Assembly: GCA_943737045.1 (NCBI GenBank)
Contig: CALSFV010000023.1
Location: 62,001 to 126,000, forward strand
Direction of reading: 5' to 3'
Length of the DNA: 64,000 bases
From: Parapristionchus giblindavisi
Lineage: Eukaryota > Nematoda > Chromadorea > Rhabditida > Diplogasteridae
A program made the position numbers and the translations under genes. Shown piece by piece: positions 36,943 to 47,342 of the stretch. The notes beneath the pieces were generated by a model. It was not told where the DNA came from. It did no database searches and was given only the letters and a program-made list of their open reading frames with translations. Each line of letters opens with the position of its first letter. The stretch's first letter is position 1.

Positions 36943-37573
36943 ATATATATATATATATATATATATACCTGCACTGAAATAGTTGTTCCAATCATATACA
37001 GGAGGCGAACCCAGAAATTTGCCTGAATTGTTCATAAATTTAAACTCGAAAAAGTATTTTGTGTAATCGGAGTCGTCGTTCTACGAAGAAGTATTACTTT
37101 GTAAGCCTTGTGACACCACAATCTATGAGCACCTCCGGTGATGCAATTTCCAGCGAAGAAAACCATGGAGATCACTGGAAATAATTATTGATTAGTATTT
37201 TTTAGATATTAAAAAGTCTCTTCACTTAAGGCTCTTAGAGAATAGCGAATTATGGTGTGAAATAAGAGAAACAACAAACAAGTTTTTTTTGGTAAAGGAA
37301 GATAACTCACTCCAGACATTAGTCTGCCATGCAGCACATGTGAATGATTGATAGAGACCAATGAAGGCTCCGATATGAAGACCAATTTGAACGAACACAT
37401 TAGACCATACCATCTCTGGTTTGTACTCGCTCTGAAAACAATTTTATTAATATTCAATCATTAATGTAAAATACCTTCTTTCCATCTTCATTGATTTGTT
37501 CGATCTCCTTAAGATCAGGAGCCAGATAACACTCTTCCTGTTCTTCTACATGGCATACGTCAGCTAGTGTCAT
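35303..37573 (-). CDS. Delta-9 (stearoyl-CoA-type) fatty acid desaturase, complete
   Basis: An ER membrane di-iron enzyme that introduces a cis double bond into acyl-CoA, of the FAT-5/6/7 type. Ten phase-consistent minus exons: 37573-37475, 37431-37311, 37174-37098, 37022-36969, 36617-36483, 36232-36162, 36094-35960, 35902-35770, 35637-35530 and 35371-35303, about 333 residues. A splice acceptor TTTTAG lies seven bases before the ATG. All three histidine boxes are present: HRLWCH in GGAHRLWCHKAYK, HRVHH in WARDHRVHHKWSDTDADPHN, and HNYHH in GEAWHNYHHTFPQDYRASEY. Other family marks are FFFAHMGWLMYRKHP, DMSDLEADPILRFQ, and membrane segments between boxes (FVQIGLHIGAFIGLYQSF; YYVILVPLTFLFLTFVPVYF). 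Length and N terminus (ECYLAPDLKEIEQINED) agree with C. elegans FAT-6/7. Which paralogue it is cannot be settled here. Intron 4 holds an (AAAT)n tract. Confidence 0.95.
36852..36967. repeat. (AAAT)n followed by (AT)n microsatellite
   Basis: About 22 AAAT units run directly into about 12 AT units in a desaturase intron. The Leu-Phe-Ile-Tyr repeat frames on minus are artefacts of this tract. Confidence 0.95.
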
Positions 37574-37733
37574 TGTATCACTAAAATAAACATTTTAAGT
37601 GCATTACATAAATAAATATTTTGGATGGATAATTATAGGAACGTCATAAGCACATTTAAGCATATTCATCGTTGTTTGCGATGACGATGCGTTTGAAAGA
37701 CGATTAGGTGGTATATAAATGTAAATAGTAAAC

Positions 37734-37916
37734 CTCAATTGCCAATGGACACAATCCTCCCAATCGAGCTCCATATTCTTTGGATACATCCTTATAAAGG
37801 GGACCCTTAATAGAACGGCTCCCCAACCCGCTTCTTGCTTGATCAATCCAGTAGTTGAGAGTAAAGATTGTTGATAAGAGAATGATAAACCAGTATCTAT
37901 GCTTTCGATTCCTCAT
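37734..37916 (-). CDS. Possible coding exon of a small membrane-anchored protein
   Basis: A 61-codon minus-strand frame begins MRNRKHRYWFIILLSTIFTL and ends GARLGGLCPLAIE immediately before GTTTAC. It has a basic start, one hydrophobic segment, and a polar stretch (SIKGPLYKDVSKEYG). Codon use looks like that of neighbouring exons. It cannot be joined to the desaturase: the acceptor before that gene's ATG puts a stop in phase. I found no following exon. It could be the first exon of an unrecognised small gene, or chance. Confidence 0.3.
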
Positions 37917-38573
37917 TACTTCACGTACGAATGAGATAATAAGATATGTGCTGTGGTTATCTTTATCAGGGCAAAGATGATCATTCATTCATTCATTCAT
38001 TCAGATGTTCATCATCATTCTGTATATATTATCATTGTCATGACCCGAAACAAGTCATCCCATTATCTATGAATCATTCATGTAAGTATCACGTGCTTAG
38101 CTTATCTTTTGTAGTAAACATTGAAGTTAAAGGAAACAATATTACGCACCTGGTATGCATCAAAATTTGATATATTCTAATTGAATAACAGTCAACTTTT
38201 TTAACGATCATACACTACTGCTACATATCGTATTGTATCCACCATGATTAATGTTCAATAATGAGACTTTTAGTACATATGTGCAGTTCATTGATTACGT
38301 ATAATATTCTCAATATTTCATAGATCTTTAATCGCTTAGCACTTTCACTAACTTCAGCGAAAGTTGCTCCCTTTAATCTTTGATAATTTACTCATCAAGT
38401 GTAATCGATTGATATTATTTAATAGCTTCAAAGAAAGATTAGAATTTAAAAAAATTGTTTATGATTTTTCAGAGAACAATTGGATATTATTTACAATGTA
38501 TGGCTAACTAATCAATTGAGAATCAAATAATCATTGTCCAATAGGGCAAGTAGTCAATAAACTGTCAAATAAT

Positions 38574-41500
38574 CTATACAGGAAAGTTTAATCCAGATGG
38601 AGGTTTTAGATCTGTTACCCCTCCATCAGTCTGACTTCTTCGTAAATCTCTATTTCTTGTTATAGGATGAACTCTTCCAGAGACGTTGAAAATATTGGAG
38701 GATTCACTCTTTCCATCGGTAAGAGGAAGTGTCTAGAAATATTATTACCAATTATATTATTATTAATTTAATTGTTAACCTTTACACTCGGTGCATGTTT
38801 GACTTGTTCCATGTAATCATCGAATATATCGACATCATCGCTAGTATACGAGCTTCCTTTCAGTTCTTGACGAAGCTGCAATGTCAATAGCAATGACAAT
38901 GACAGTAATAGTCATGACAATTATTATATTACGAATGCATAATGTAGTAAAACTCACCGCATCCAACTTTTCATCGAGCATCTTTCCAAATATAGCATAC
39001 AATGCATCCATGTTAATGTTTTTGCGAGGGCAGCTAGACTTGTGCTCTCCATCTGTAAATTTAGTGTTTTAATAGAACAATCGTCATCAATGTAGATAAA
39101 ACTAACTTATTGATGGGGTGCAGTTGCAAGGAATCTCGGACTGTGATATTGTCGACTTCTTTGATCCCTTTCTGAAAATAGGCAAATTACAGTAGGCAAA
39201 TTACTATTAAAAGAATGAGGAAGTGTTAATAACAGAGATTCAAATATGCTTAGAGTATTCTTGATTTCACTGTACCTTGAAGGGGTAGTTGTCTCAATCA
39301 TGGCTTCCTTCAGGATAATCTTTGCGTATGCTCTCACTATTTTGGTAGCGTCACAGTGAGGCGTTCTAGCGTGATCTCTCATCAGAATAGGACAAAGAAC
39401 TTTGTTGTTGAATCGTTCGAAACTGAAATTAATTCAAGGACATTACACTGTGTTAAAATATTACTTCTGGTATTATAAAATTTAAAAAAAATTCTTCTAC
39501 AAATGATCACTTACTTGTGCACAAGCGAAAAGTGTCCCTTCTGGCCTGCAATATCTTCCAATCCTGACACAATGTAGTCAGTGTACTGTAATCATAGAAC
39601 ATATTGATTTCTTTACTTTTAGAATACTTACCTTTCCATAAACACTCTCAGTCATAGTGGGATCAGTTTGTTTCTTTAATTCAACCTCTAAATAATGAAC
39701 TAGTGGACGAATTGTTGATCCCTGTATAAATATGGTTTATTAGGAAAACACAAAATGCACAACCACCTGTAAGAAGACAGTGAAGAAGATAACAGCGATG
39801 GTGGTGGTAACAAACATTTGCTTGGCCGGAATATCGGGCATGGATACAGCCAGACCATAGGCAATGGCACCACGGAGACCACCATATGATAGAATGAATT
39901 GATCTACCTTAATCGATATGGATTAGACGATTATCTTCAATAGTATGATTACTATCAATGCGCTACATTGCTTTATCATCCTTCGATATCAAGCGAAGAT
40001 AAATAATATTATAATGGTAGCACCTTGGTGAACTTTTTGCTTCTAAATCGATTGAGAACGAAGCATTGAACGACGACTCCGATTACACGAAACAAGAAAC
40101 AGAATAAGAGAGTTGCAATGACGAATAATGTGTCCCAACTAAATAATCAATATAATGATTTTTAAATCTCTGGGGTATCTTCTATTCTCATCGTTATATT
40201 GAACAATGAAGAGACATATTTTTTCCTCCTTTTAGAGCTACAGTATCGACCAAAACTATTGCATTTAAAAAATTTGATATTTAACTTCCTTTATTTGCAA
40301 GCTACAGGCTCCAGAATTCTGGAGAATGAGAGAGCTGATGCGCTTACTAACTTTACATAATGCCCCATTTTATTTGGTCGATACTAAATTTTGTATCTTG
40401 AACCTCTCCGCTCCTACTCTTTTCGTTAAAGATGGTGGCCCGCGAATGTTCAGATAAATCACTACACCCCTCTTATGCGAATGCAAAGTGATATGCGAAG
40501 AGTTAGCGTAGCCTCTCATCTATTCCATAGCGCAGTGGTAAACGTTCAGACTCGTTACCCGTTTGACGCAAGTTCGAAACCTATTGCCGAATTTCCTCAA
40601 TTTTCAAAAAGCGCGCCCTTCCCTGAACCAGGTCTGATGGTTCATTAATGTTTCTAGCGATCAATAGACTAAATCAGCACAAAATAAATAGTGTAATGTA
40701 CGTAGTATAACTTTTGCTACCTTTCTGTCTCCACAGTTTGTTCACGAAAATATTCGTGGGACACCACCTTTAAGATTGTGATCGTCGCTGGACAATTCAA
40801 TATAAAAATATATTGCTGACAATGAATATGAAACAACATACTGATGCCCGAAAGCGATAGTAGACAATCCAAGGAACATGAAGATGGCCGTTTCACTGCA
40901 TTGGGCCATGATCTGTGGTTTACTTAACAATTAGATTAAGACGTTTCTCTTATAAAATCACCTTTGTGAAGTATTTGACAGAGTTTGCAGCAGTTGCAGT
41001 CACATTTCCCTTGACATATTGTTTCATAGTCATCCCGCATACTGAGATGCTAAAATAATTATAACATTATATGAGTCGTTTCGCTGACAACAACAAGAGA
41101 AAGATGTGGTCAGATCGAAGAGTTTCGAATACTCCGCAATTTTAGGTGGGCCAATAATTTTTTGAACATTTTTGGTGCCTAAAATTTGGCTACCAGACAA
41201 GCCCCACTTTTAAGTTGGGTCAATAATTTGGTGGTTGACCCAATAGTTTGGTTCGAAGTGGTGCGTTATTTTAGTCTAAAATTTTAGCCCCACTTCGAAC
41301 CAAATTATTGGCTCAACCACCAATTTATTGACTTAACTTTAAAAGTGGGGCTTATCTGGTAGCCAAATTTTAGATTCAACTTTTACGATCCACCAAATTA
41401 TTGACCCCACTTCGACCAAATTATTGGCCCCCCTAAAATTGCGGAGTAAGCTTCTGTGGTTCGTTTAGTTACCTATTATTTGCGAGTTATGAATAATAAG

Positions 41501-44500
41501 GGAACTAATAGGTCGGATGAGAACCGATGAATATGAACCGACTGGATGATAACTATTTGCATATGAAAGACAAGCGCTAATGAATAGACAAACTATGCAA
41601 ATGGTTATCATCTAATTGGTTATTACTCGGTTCTAATTCGACATAGTGCCACAATAAGATAATCAAAAAAGTTGACTTACGCTATGATGGGAGATAGTGA
41701 AAGCATTTCAGCCGTCAGATATCCAAGATATGGAATGAGAAAGATGAAGATGGGAGCGAGGATATTCGTATGATGAGAGTACCTAAGAAGTCATCATATG
41801 CACATCCAGGAAAAAAAGATAATTAGCACTAAATTAAGATAATTATCATTTTGGACTATGGTTACAGAGAAATACAGCGAACAGCTGCTGTGCCCATTCT
41901 CCTTCGCAATATTCTCCTCTCTGGCAACAATCTCTCACTTTCTTTGAATACGAGAGAGTATGATCAGAAGTGAGAGTGATATAAAGGGCCAATCATGGCG
42001 TGTTCTTACTTGGTTAAAAGTGCCACCAAGATAGCGAAGATTAATCCGACGATCATACCTCCCACTGCGACCGTAATGAATGAACCAGTACCTATGATGT
42101 TTATAGTTTATTTGTACATGAAACACTATTCATTACTTCATCTACGTATCGTGTATTTCATTAATATTCGTGCTAGTTGTATCATCAAATAAATGAATAA
42201 TTCATATGAATCATTGTGCATACCTGCAGCAATATCGATAGGTTGAATGACTTCGACTGAGAGAAATTGTTTGAAGAGCTCATATAGAACCTCAATTTTA
42301 CGTATTCATTATTCTGCATTGAATAATTTCTAAAGATTAATATATTTGGTTCAATATAATAATCTTCAATATTCTACGAACATTCCGTGACAGATGACAA
42401 AGAAATAGTGTGTGAAATGACGAGATATCAGGCATGAATATAGATTATAGGGCACTTCTTCGGTTTCTGTCCACCCCCCCTCCCTCAGACCCCCCCCCCC
42501 CCTAACCCCCCCCTCCTCTCTCCTCTCGCAATCATTTCGAGTAGTAACCGACCCTCTTCTCGGTTGTGGTAAAACCAACCGCATCATGATTTATAGAATG
42601 ATGAAATGAGAGTTTTGTCTCCTCTTTTCCCATAATCTCTCATCCTAATCCAATTTCATTTCCATATCACCCCATTCCCCTATAAAAACATTCAATTCCT
42701 TGAAGTTCCGATTATAGATCTTCTTTGTTCTTACCACAGTAACTCCATCATTGAACAAAGCTTCTCCGAATACATTAATGAATAAGAAATCATTGACATG
42801 AATCTCTTCGAATACAGCGATAACTGCTACAGGATCTACCGCGGAGATCAATGAAGAGAAGAGAAGAATCTATGAATAATAAAATAAATATTAATACAAA
42901 CCGTAATTTTTCTTAGTTTTCGTTAAATTATCCTCAAGCGTACCTCACAGGTGGAAAAATTAACGGAGAAGGGGAAGTATTGGGCCAACGCATAGAGTGA
43001 ACCTCCTGAAATAGTCAATTGATAATGATTAATTCCACTCTCGATAAATATAATCTCTTGCGAGCTTCAAATTTTGAAAATTTTTCGTCATGTGCGTGAC
43101 CGCATTTCAAAAGAATATATCGTGAACAATAAATGTCGTTCGATATTTCACTGATTCATTGAACTCAGAATGGACTTAACAATGAATTGGATTAATCTCT
43201 GAGTAGAACTTCGTGATATTAGATCGTGACCCGCAAAAGAGTTACTAATGCATTAATCATTCAAGAGACGGTTTATGGTTTATGTTCCTAATCACATTTC
43301 ATGTGCTCCCTAATGTGATTAGTTTTTCTCTATTGAAAGTCACGAACAGAAGTGACTAGATTTTGAAGATACTCTAAAAATCAGTAGAACTTTAAATTTT
43401 TTGAATTCTTAAAATATACTCAAACCTATAGTGATTGTATTGAAGATTGTTCCCAGAACGGCGAAGACAAGAACGGAATCCCAATTTCGAACCAAGTAAC
43501 GATTGGGCATAAAATATCCTGCAAATGAAATCAACTTGGAATTTGTACTCGTCCAGCCAATATCAATAATAATAATAGGTTAAAACGTTTATTGTTTATA
43601 TCATTGTTATGTTCGTTCATTCATCTCCTCTGATATTGTTTTTTTTAAATAATGTAAGATAAATAATTAAGTGACATAAGAGCTACCTGCATCGAATATG
43701 ATAGGAGGCAAGAAATAGAGGAAGAAAGAGTGAGCATCAAGTGAGAATTGATTGTGATCCACATTTGAGATCTGAAATAACCATAGGATGGATATATATA
43801 GCCATATCACGCGTGTCGCGTAAGGATCGAGACAAAATCGTGGGGTGTCCGGACAAAATTTAACCCCTATTATATTTACTATTTTTGAATAGCCCTGACA
43901 GTGCCGGAAAAGATAGCGTTTCGATTTTTTGTCTAAGATCAATTTTGACGAAGATAGACGTCGTTGACTGTCGGATTTTGTGGAAACGTCTTGACTTTCA
44001 CCCGCAATAGCTCGCTTTGGAATGGGAATAGCGAAAATATCATAGAGACATAAATTGTAGAAAATTCTCAGGAGAATCGAAATAATACAAGCAGAAATTA
44101 CAAAATAGATTTTTCATCATCTGCTGTGGCGGAAAGCTGACGTTTGCACCACAAATCGAAAGTACAATTTTTTATTGGTTCAGATGATAGATATTGTGAA
44201 GACGGATCGATTGGTGTATAGTTATTGGGGTCGAATCGTGACCGCAATATGAGTTTTTCACAAAAAAACGAGTCTGAAATCTCGGACTTCGCCGATTTCT
44301 CACTCGAGAGATGGAAGAGTCACTTTGATCTACCCACTTGTTTCTCGCTGTTCAATGATATTTCTTGGTATTTCTGTACACTGAACTCGAAAAAACGTTG
44401 AAATAAATGAATATCATAACTACAACCTATTTAAAAGAAGAAATAACTTTATAAACAATGTAAATACGAACAATAAACAATCTGTCTATCAAAGATGGAG

Positions 44501-47342
44501 TCAGTTTCGTCCGCGATAGTCTCTCGAAGGAAACCCTCCTCATCCTGCTTATCATTATCTCATCAAATTCGTCTTCATCCGATTCCACATTCTCCTCATC
44601 AAAGACGTCATCTTCCATCTCCGATTCCTCCTCCTACTCGCTTATTCTCCTCTTGCGAGTGTTTGTCGTAGTAGATCGTCGAATGCTTCTAGCGCTCTTC
44701 CTTCTCGATTTGGTCAATGATCCTGAAATGTGGACTATTGTACATTAACAATTCTTTTTTGAAAACTATCCTGTGTGGGTCATCCTACTGATGAGGCCCA
44801 TCCCACACGGGCCGGTCCAGTGTCTAGGACCAGGGCCGAAACACTGGATCGTTTTATCTCTAGATAATAAGTCTATAACTAGTTTTCATTCTAACACAAC
44901 ATATTTTTTTTAAAAACCATCCTTTCATTACTTGACTTTAATTCTTCTCCAGATCGACTCCCTTGAGTCTTGGTCTCTTCTCATGGAGAGACGGTCGATT
45001 GACAGCGAATTAGCACATGCTCGAGTTGGGGAGATGAGGTGGCCAGTGATTCAACAATATATTCAGGAAACAAGGAAACCCGTTCAAAACATTTAAAAAA
45101 GAAAGCACGTAAAACAAACAAAAAAATTGGTAATCATTGATCAACGAGAGAAGAGTGGGTAGAGCAAAGTGACTCTTCCATCTCTCGAGCGAGAAATCGG
45201 CTAAGTCCGAGATTTCAGACTCGTTTTTTGGGAAAAACTCATATTGCGGTCACGATTCGACCCCAATAACTATACACTAATCGATCCGTCTTCACAATAT
45301 CTATCATCTGAACCAATAAAAAATTGTACTTTCGATTTGTGGTGCAAACGTCAGCTTTCCGCCACAGCAGATGATGAAAAATCTATTTTGTAATTTCTGC
45401 TTGTGTTATTTCGATTCTCCTGAGAATTTTCTACAATTTATGTCTCTATGATATTTTCGCTATTCCCATTCCAAAGCGAGCTATTGCGGGTGAAAGTCAA
45501 GACGTTTCCACAAAATCCGACAGTCAACGACGTCTAACTTCGTCAAGATTGATCTTAGACAAAAAATCGAAACGCTATCTTCTTCGGCACTGTCAGGGCT
45601 ATCCAAAAATGATTTAAACAAAATTTTCATTTTTTCATTGTCCGACAGTTGTATTGATCCTTACGCGACACGCGTGATATCAGTATATTTAGAAAAGGAT
45701 GCAAGGATAAGGGAGTCATTTATATCTATAGTGGAGATCCATTCAAACGGTTCGGAATGATCTTTTGATGTAATAGATCGACGAAATAGTAGACAAAATG
45801 AAGAGACAGCTGAGTGTATCATTAAAACATAGAATCAATTTCGATTCTGATCACCAATACGTTTTCAGAAACTGACTTATGTATAGAAAATCGATAAGAT
45901 TTTTTTCAATTTCAATATCTATTTTCCCTGAACGCAGGTCTATGGACAGCTTCTGAAAACGGATTCGTAATCAGCGCCGAAAAGTGATTCTAGTAATGCT
46001 ATTCTCATTAGATAAGATCATGGTGAGCTGAGACCCTTGTGACGAGGGTTGATGGCGCTCCAAATACCAAAGACAAATATCATTTCCTAACTTGTATCAA
46101 GGTTATTTTTGAACCCCATTCAGTTTCAATGATATCATTTCATTCCGATTTTATTGTCTGGTTCAAAGAGTAGAAGATACGATAGGAGAGCAAGAGTATA
46201 ATACAAGATATGGTCATGGACGAGATATATATATAGCAATGGTAAAGATATTAGCATTGTCATCCATTGATACGACGAAACGAAGGATCAAGAACTGATA
46301 CAAAGATAAAAAGATTCTACGAGTATCAAGCATAATCCTTGTTAGCTGCACTCTTGCTTTTGATAATGAAATTTTCTTGAAGAAAAGTGTGAATAACAAA
46401 AAAGATCGAAGCGATAGAAACACCCGACGCCCAAGTGAAGGTCAGTAAGTGGTCATTAAGTAAGCATTTCACTATATGTCATTGTCATGTCGCTGTCTCT
46501 GTCACCACAACTGACATCCACATGCATTGATAATATCAAGATACTGTCATTATAAATATTATAACATTCCTACACTCACATATAGAAAGTATCCAATAAT
46601 CAATCCGACGATGATCAAAAGAGAAGATTCGGGAAAGAATCGAGTGAAGGATTTATTGCTGTTGAACACTAAAACAAAGTGATGGCTTTAGGAGGATCGA
46701 GTTTGGATACGAAGGAAGCTTAAGAAGATTAACAATAAAATGAAGAACGGACCTAACTTTGACAAACTCGCGATGAGAATCCATAGGGCTATCACGTAGA
46801 TTTTCTCGACCGAATCCCATTTGAACGTCACCATCTGAAAACATTCAAAAGAAAATGTTAAATAAATTGTGTACAGTAATGTTACTTCAAATGCGCCGCT
46901 GTTTACATATTTAAATTGCTTTCCCTTCTCTCCACAATGATCTTCTTTTGAGAACAATGACATAATATGTGTGAAATGAAGAGATCATCGGGAAAGGTTA
47001 AACTTGTTAATTCATATTAGTGTTCTAATCATGAATGAATCATAAGAAACCGGTATCGATTGATGACTTTCTCTTTGAGGGACAAGCAATTGTCATAAAT
47101 AATCTTTGAACAGTAGCTATATCTACACTCTCTATTGATTTTTTTGTATTTTCATTAATAATATTATTATATAAAAATATTATTATTAATAACAGTAAGC
47201 TAACCTTGACTCTATGGTCTGTCCCTTCAGAAATATGCCGTACATCATGCGCTTCGATGGATACCGATTGGTTGTTAGCAGAATGCGGAACGGCAATGGC
47301 TGCCGCGGAACATATTAATAGCAATATTATCAATTGACGCAT
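38574..47342 (-). CDS. Na+/H+ exchanger (NHX/NHE family), complete, 21 exons
   Basis: A membrane antiporter exchanging Na+ for H+. Phase-consistent minus exons: 47342-47205, 46834-46753, 46668-46580, 43771-43687, 43518-43426, 43005-42944, 42869-42735, 42290-42224, 42091-42010, 41782-41681, 41049-40962, 40912-40842, 40138-40024, 39907-39767, 39721-39632, 39585-39515, 39422-39276, 39171-39107, 39052-38958, 38875-38780 and 38732-38574, about 690 residues. A cleavable signal ([18 protein letters not shown]) precedes the first core helix ([18 protein letters not shown]). Diagnostic NHE blocks are [20 protein letters not shown] (amiloride region), [20 protein letters not shown] with [13 protein letters not shown] (ion-site Asp), [29 protein letters not shown] and [18 protein letters not shown]. 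The soluble tail carries Cys and Lys/Asp-rich stretches and ends PPSGLNFPV. Large introns hold several mobile elements. Resembles intestinal or epithelial nematode NHX proteins; the paralogue is not assigned. Confidence 0.95.
40243..40395. mobile_element. Mariner/Tc1-like MITE
   Basis: TACAGTATCGACCAAAACTA at the left, and TTATTTGGTCGATACTAAAT at the right, are inverted copies of a TAGTATCGACCAAA terminus. The element is about 150 bp. Its left half matches 20670-20770. It lies in the 40139-40841 intron of the exchanger gene. Confidence 0.65.
40505..40690 (+). mobile_element. tRNA-derived SINE, copy 2
   Basis: ATAGCGCAGTGGTAAACGTT is A-box-like and GCAAGTTCGAAACCT is B-box-like, with CAGACTCGTTACCCGTTTG between them. 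After the head, CAATTTTCAAAAAGCGCGCC and CTTCCCTGAACC match the body of the SINE copy on minus at 34150-34320. It is not foldable as a functional tRNA. It lies next to the MITE at 40243 in the same exchanger intron. Confidence 0.65.
41134..41450. mobile_element. Foldback MITE, about 150-bp arms
   Basis: CTCCGCAATTTTAGGTGGGC (41132) is inverted at the right end as CCCCCTAAAATTGCGGAG (41446). The arms continue through CCAATAATTT and AGCCCCACTTTTAAGTTG to the centre at about 41290. The motif CAAATTATTGG/CCAATAATTTG recurs several times inside each arm. It lies in the exchanger intron 41050-41680. Confidence 0.8.
42472..42530. repeat. C-rich tract (G-run-rich on minus strand)
   Basis: Four to five C runs of 7-14 bases separated by short spacers lie in an exchanger intron. 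The minus (transcribed) strand therefore has runs of G that could form a quadruplex. Similar single poly(C) runs occur at about 28548 and 30019. Confidence 0.7.
44427..44745 (-). pseudogene. Degenerate basic/acidic gene fragment inside the transposon
   Basis: The minus strand reads [20 protein letters not shown] then RKRRISE, a stop codon (TAG at about 44639), then [20 protein letters not shown] and [19 protein letters not shown]. The bipartite basic-then-acidic composition resembles part of a nuclear protein. A stop in the middle and no clear start make it a probable relic, either of the element's own gene or of a captured host gene. I cannot name it. Confidence 0.45.
44783..44847 (+). ncRNA. 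Hammerhead-ribozyme-like motif set in permuted order
   Basis: Read on plus: TCCTA (44783-87), CTGATGA (44788-94), GGCCC (44795-99), a spacer containing a first GGGCC (44809-13), CCAGTGT (44817-23), C (44824), TAGGA (44825-29), CCA, GGGCC (44833-37), GAAA (44838-41, whose last A opens the next helix), ACACTGG (44841-47). Each part has the right neighbour: TCCTA/TAGGA abut CTGATGA and the GTC cleavage site (helix I), GGCCC/GGGCC abut CTGATGA and GAAA (helix II), and CCAGTGT/ACACTGG abut GTC and GAA (helix III). All conserved core bases are present. The linear order is I', II, III, I, II', III', which is not any known hammerhead type, so cleavage activity is unproven. A competing simple hairpin GGTCCAGTGTCTAGGACC also exists (44814-31). 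Confidence 0.4.
44934..45095 (+). other. Short open frame after a splice-acceptor-like site inside the transposon
   Basis: After CTTCTCCAG (about 44944-44952) the plus strand reads [20 protein letters not shown], then [20 protein letters not shown], then RKPVQNI and stop (about 45 codons). The amphipathic, protein-like composition suggests a remnant exon of the element. No partner exon was found, and it may be chance. Confidence 0.25.

Larger units (their letters stand above)
43800..45690. mobile_element. 1.9-kb DNA element with about 550-bp terminal inverted repeats
   Basis: CACGCGTGTCGCGTAAGGAT begins at about 43809 and its inverted copy ATCCTTACGCGACACGCGTG ends at about 45677. The arms are near-identical to about 44350 and from about 45145, including GTCTAAGATCAATTTTGACG, CGTTTGCACCACAAATCGAA and CTCACTCGAGAGATGGAAGA. 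The interior (about 800 bp) contains a degenerate acidic reading frame on minus, a short open frame on plus, and a hammerhead-like RNA motif. No transposase is visible, so this is non-autonomous or a fragment-carrying element. It sits in the 2.8-kb intron 46579-43772 of the exchanger gene. Confidence 0.85.

Noticed and set aside
36780..37035. Tyr-Leu-Phe-Ile repeat protein on minus
   Set aside because: A translation of the (AAAT)n/(AT)n microsatellite; it also overlaps a true desaturase exon in another frame.
44783..44847. A standard type I, II or III hammerhead ribozyme
   Set aside because: The parts and pairings fit, but the linear order does not allow a standard planar fold, so only a hammerhead-like motif is claimed.
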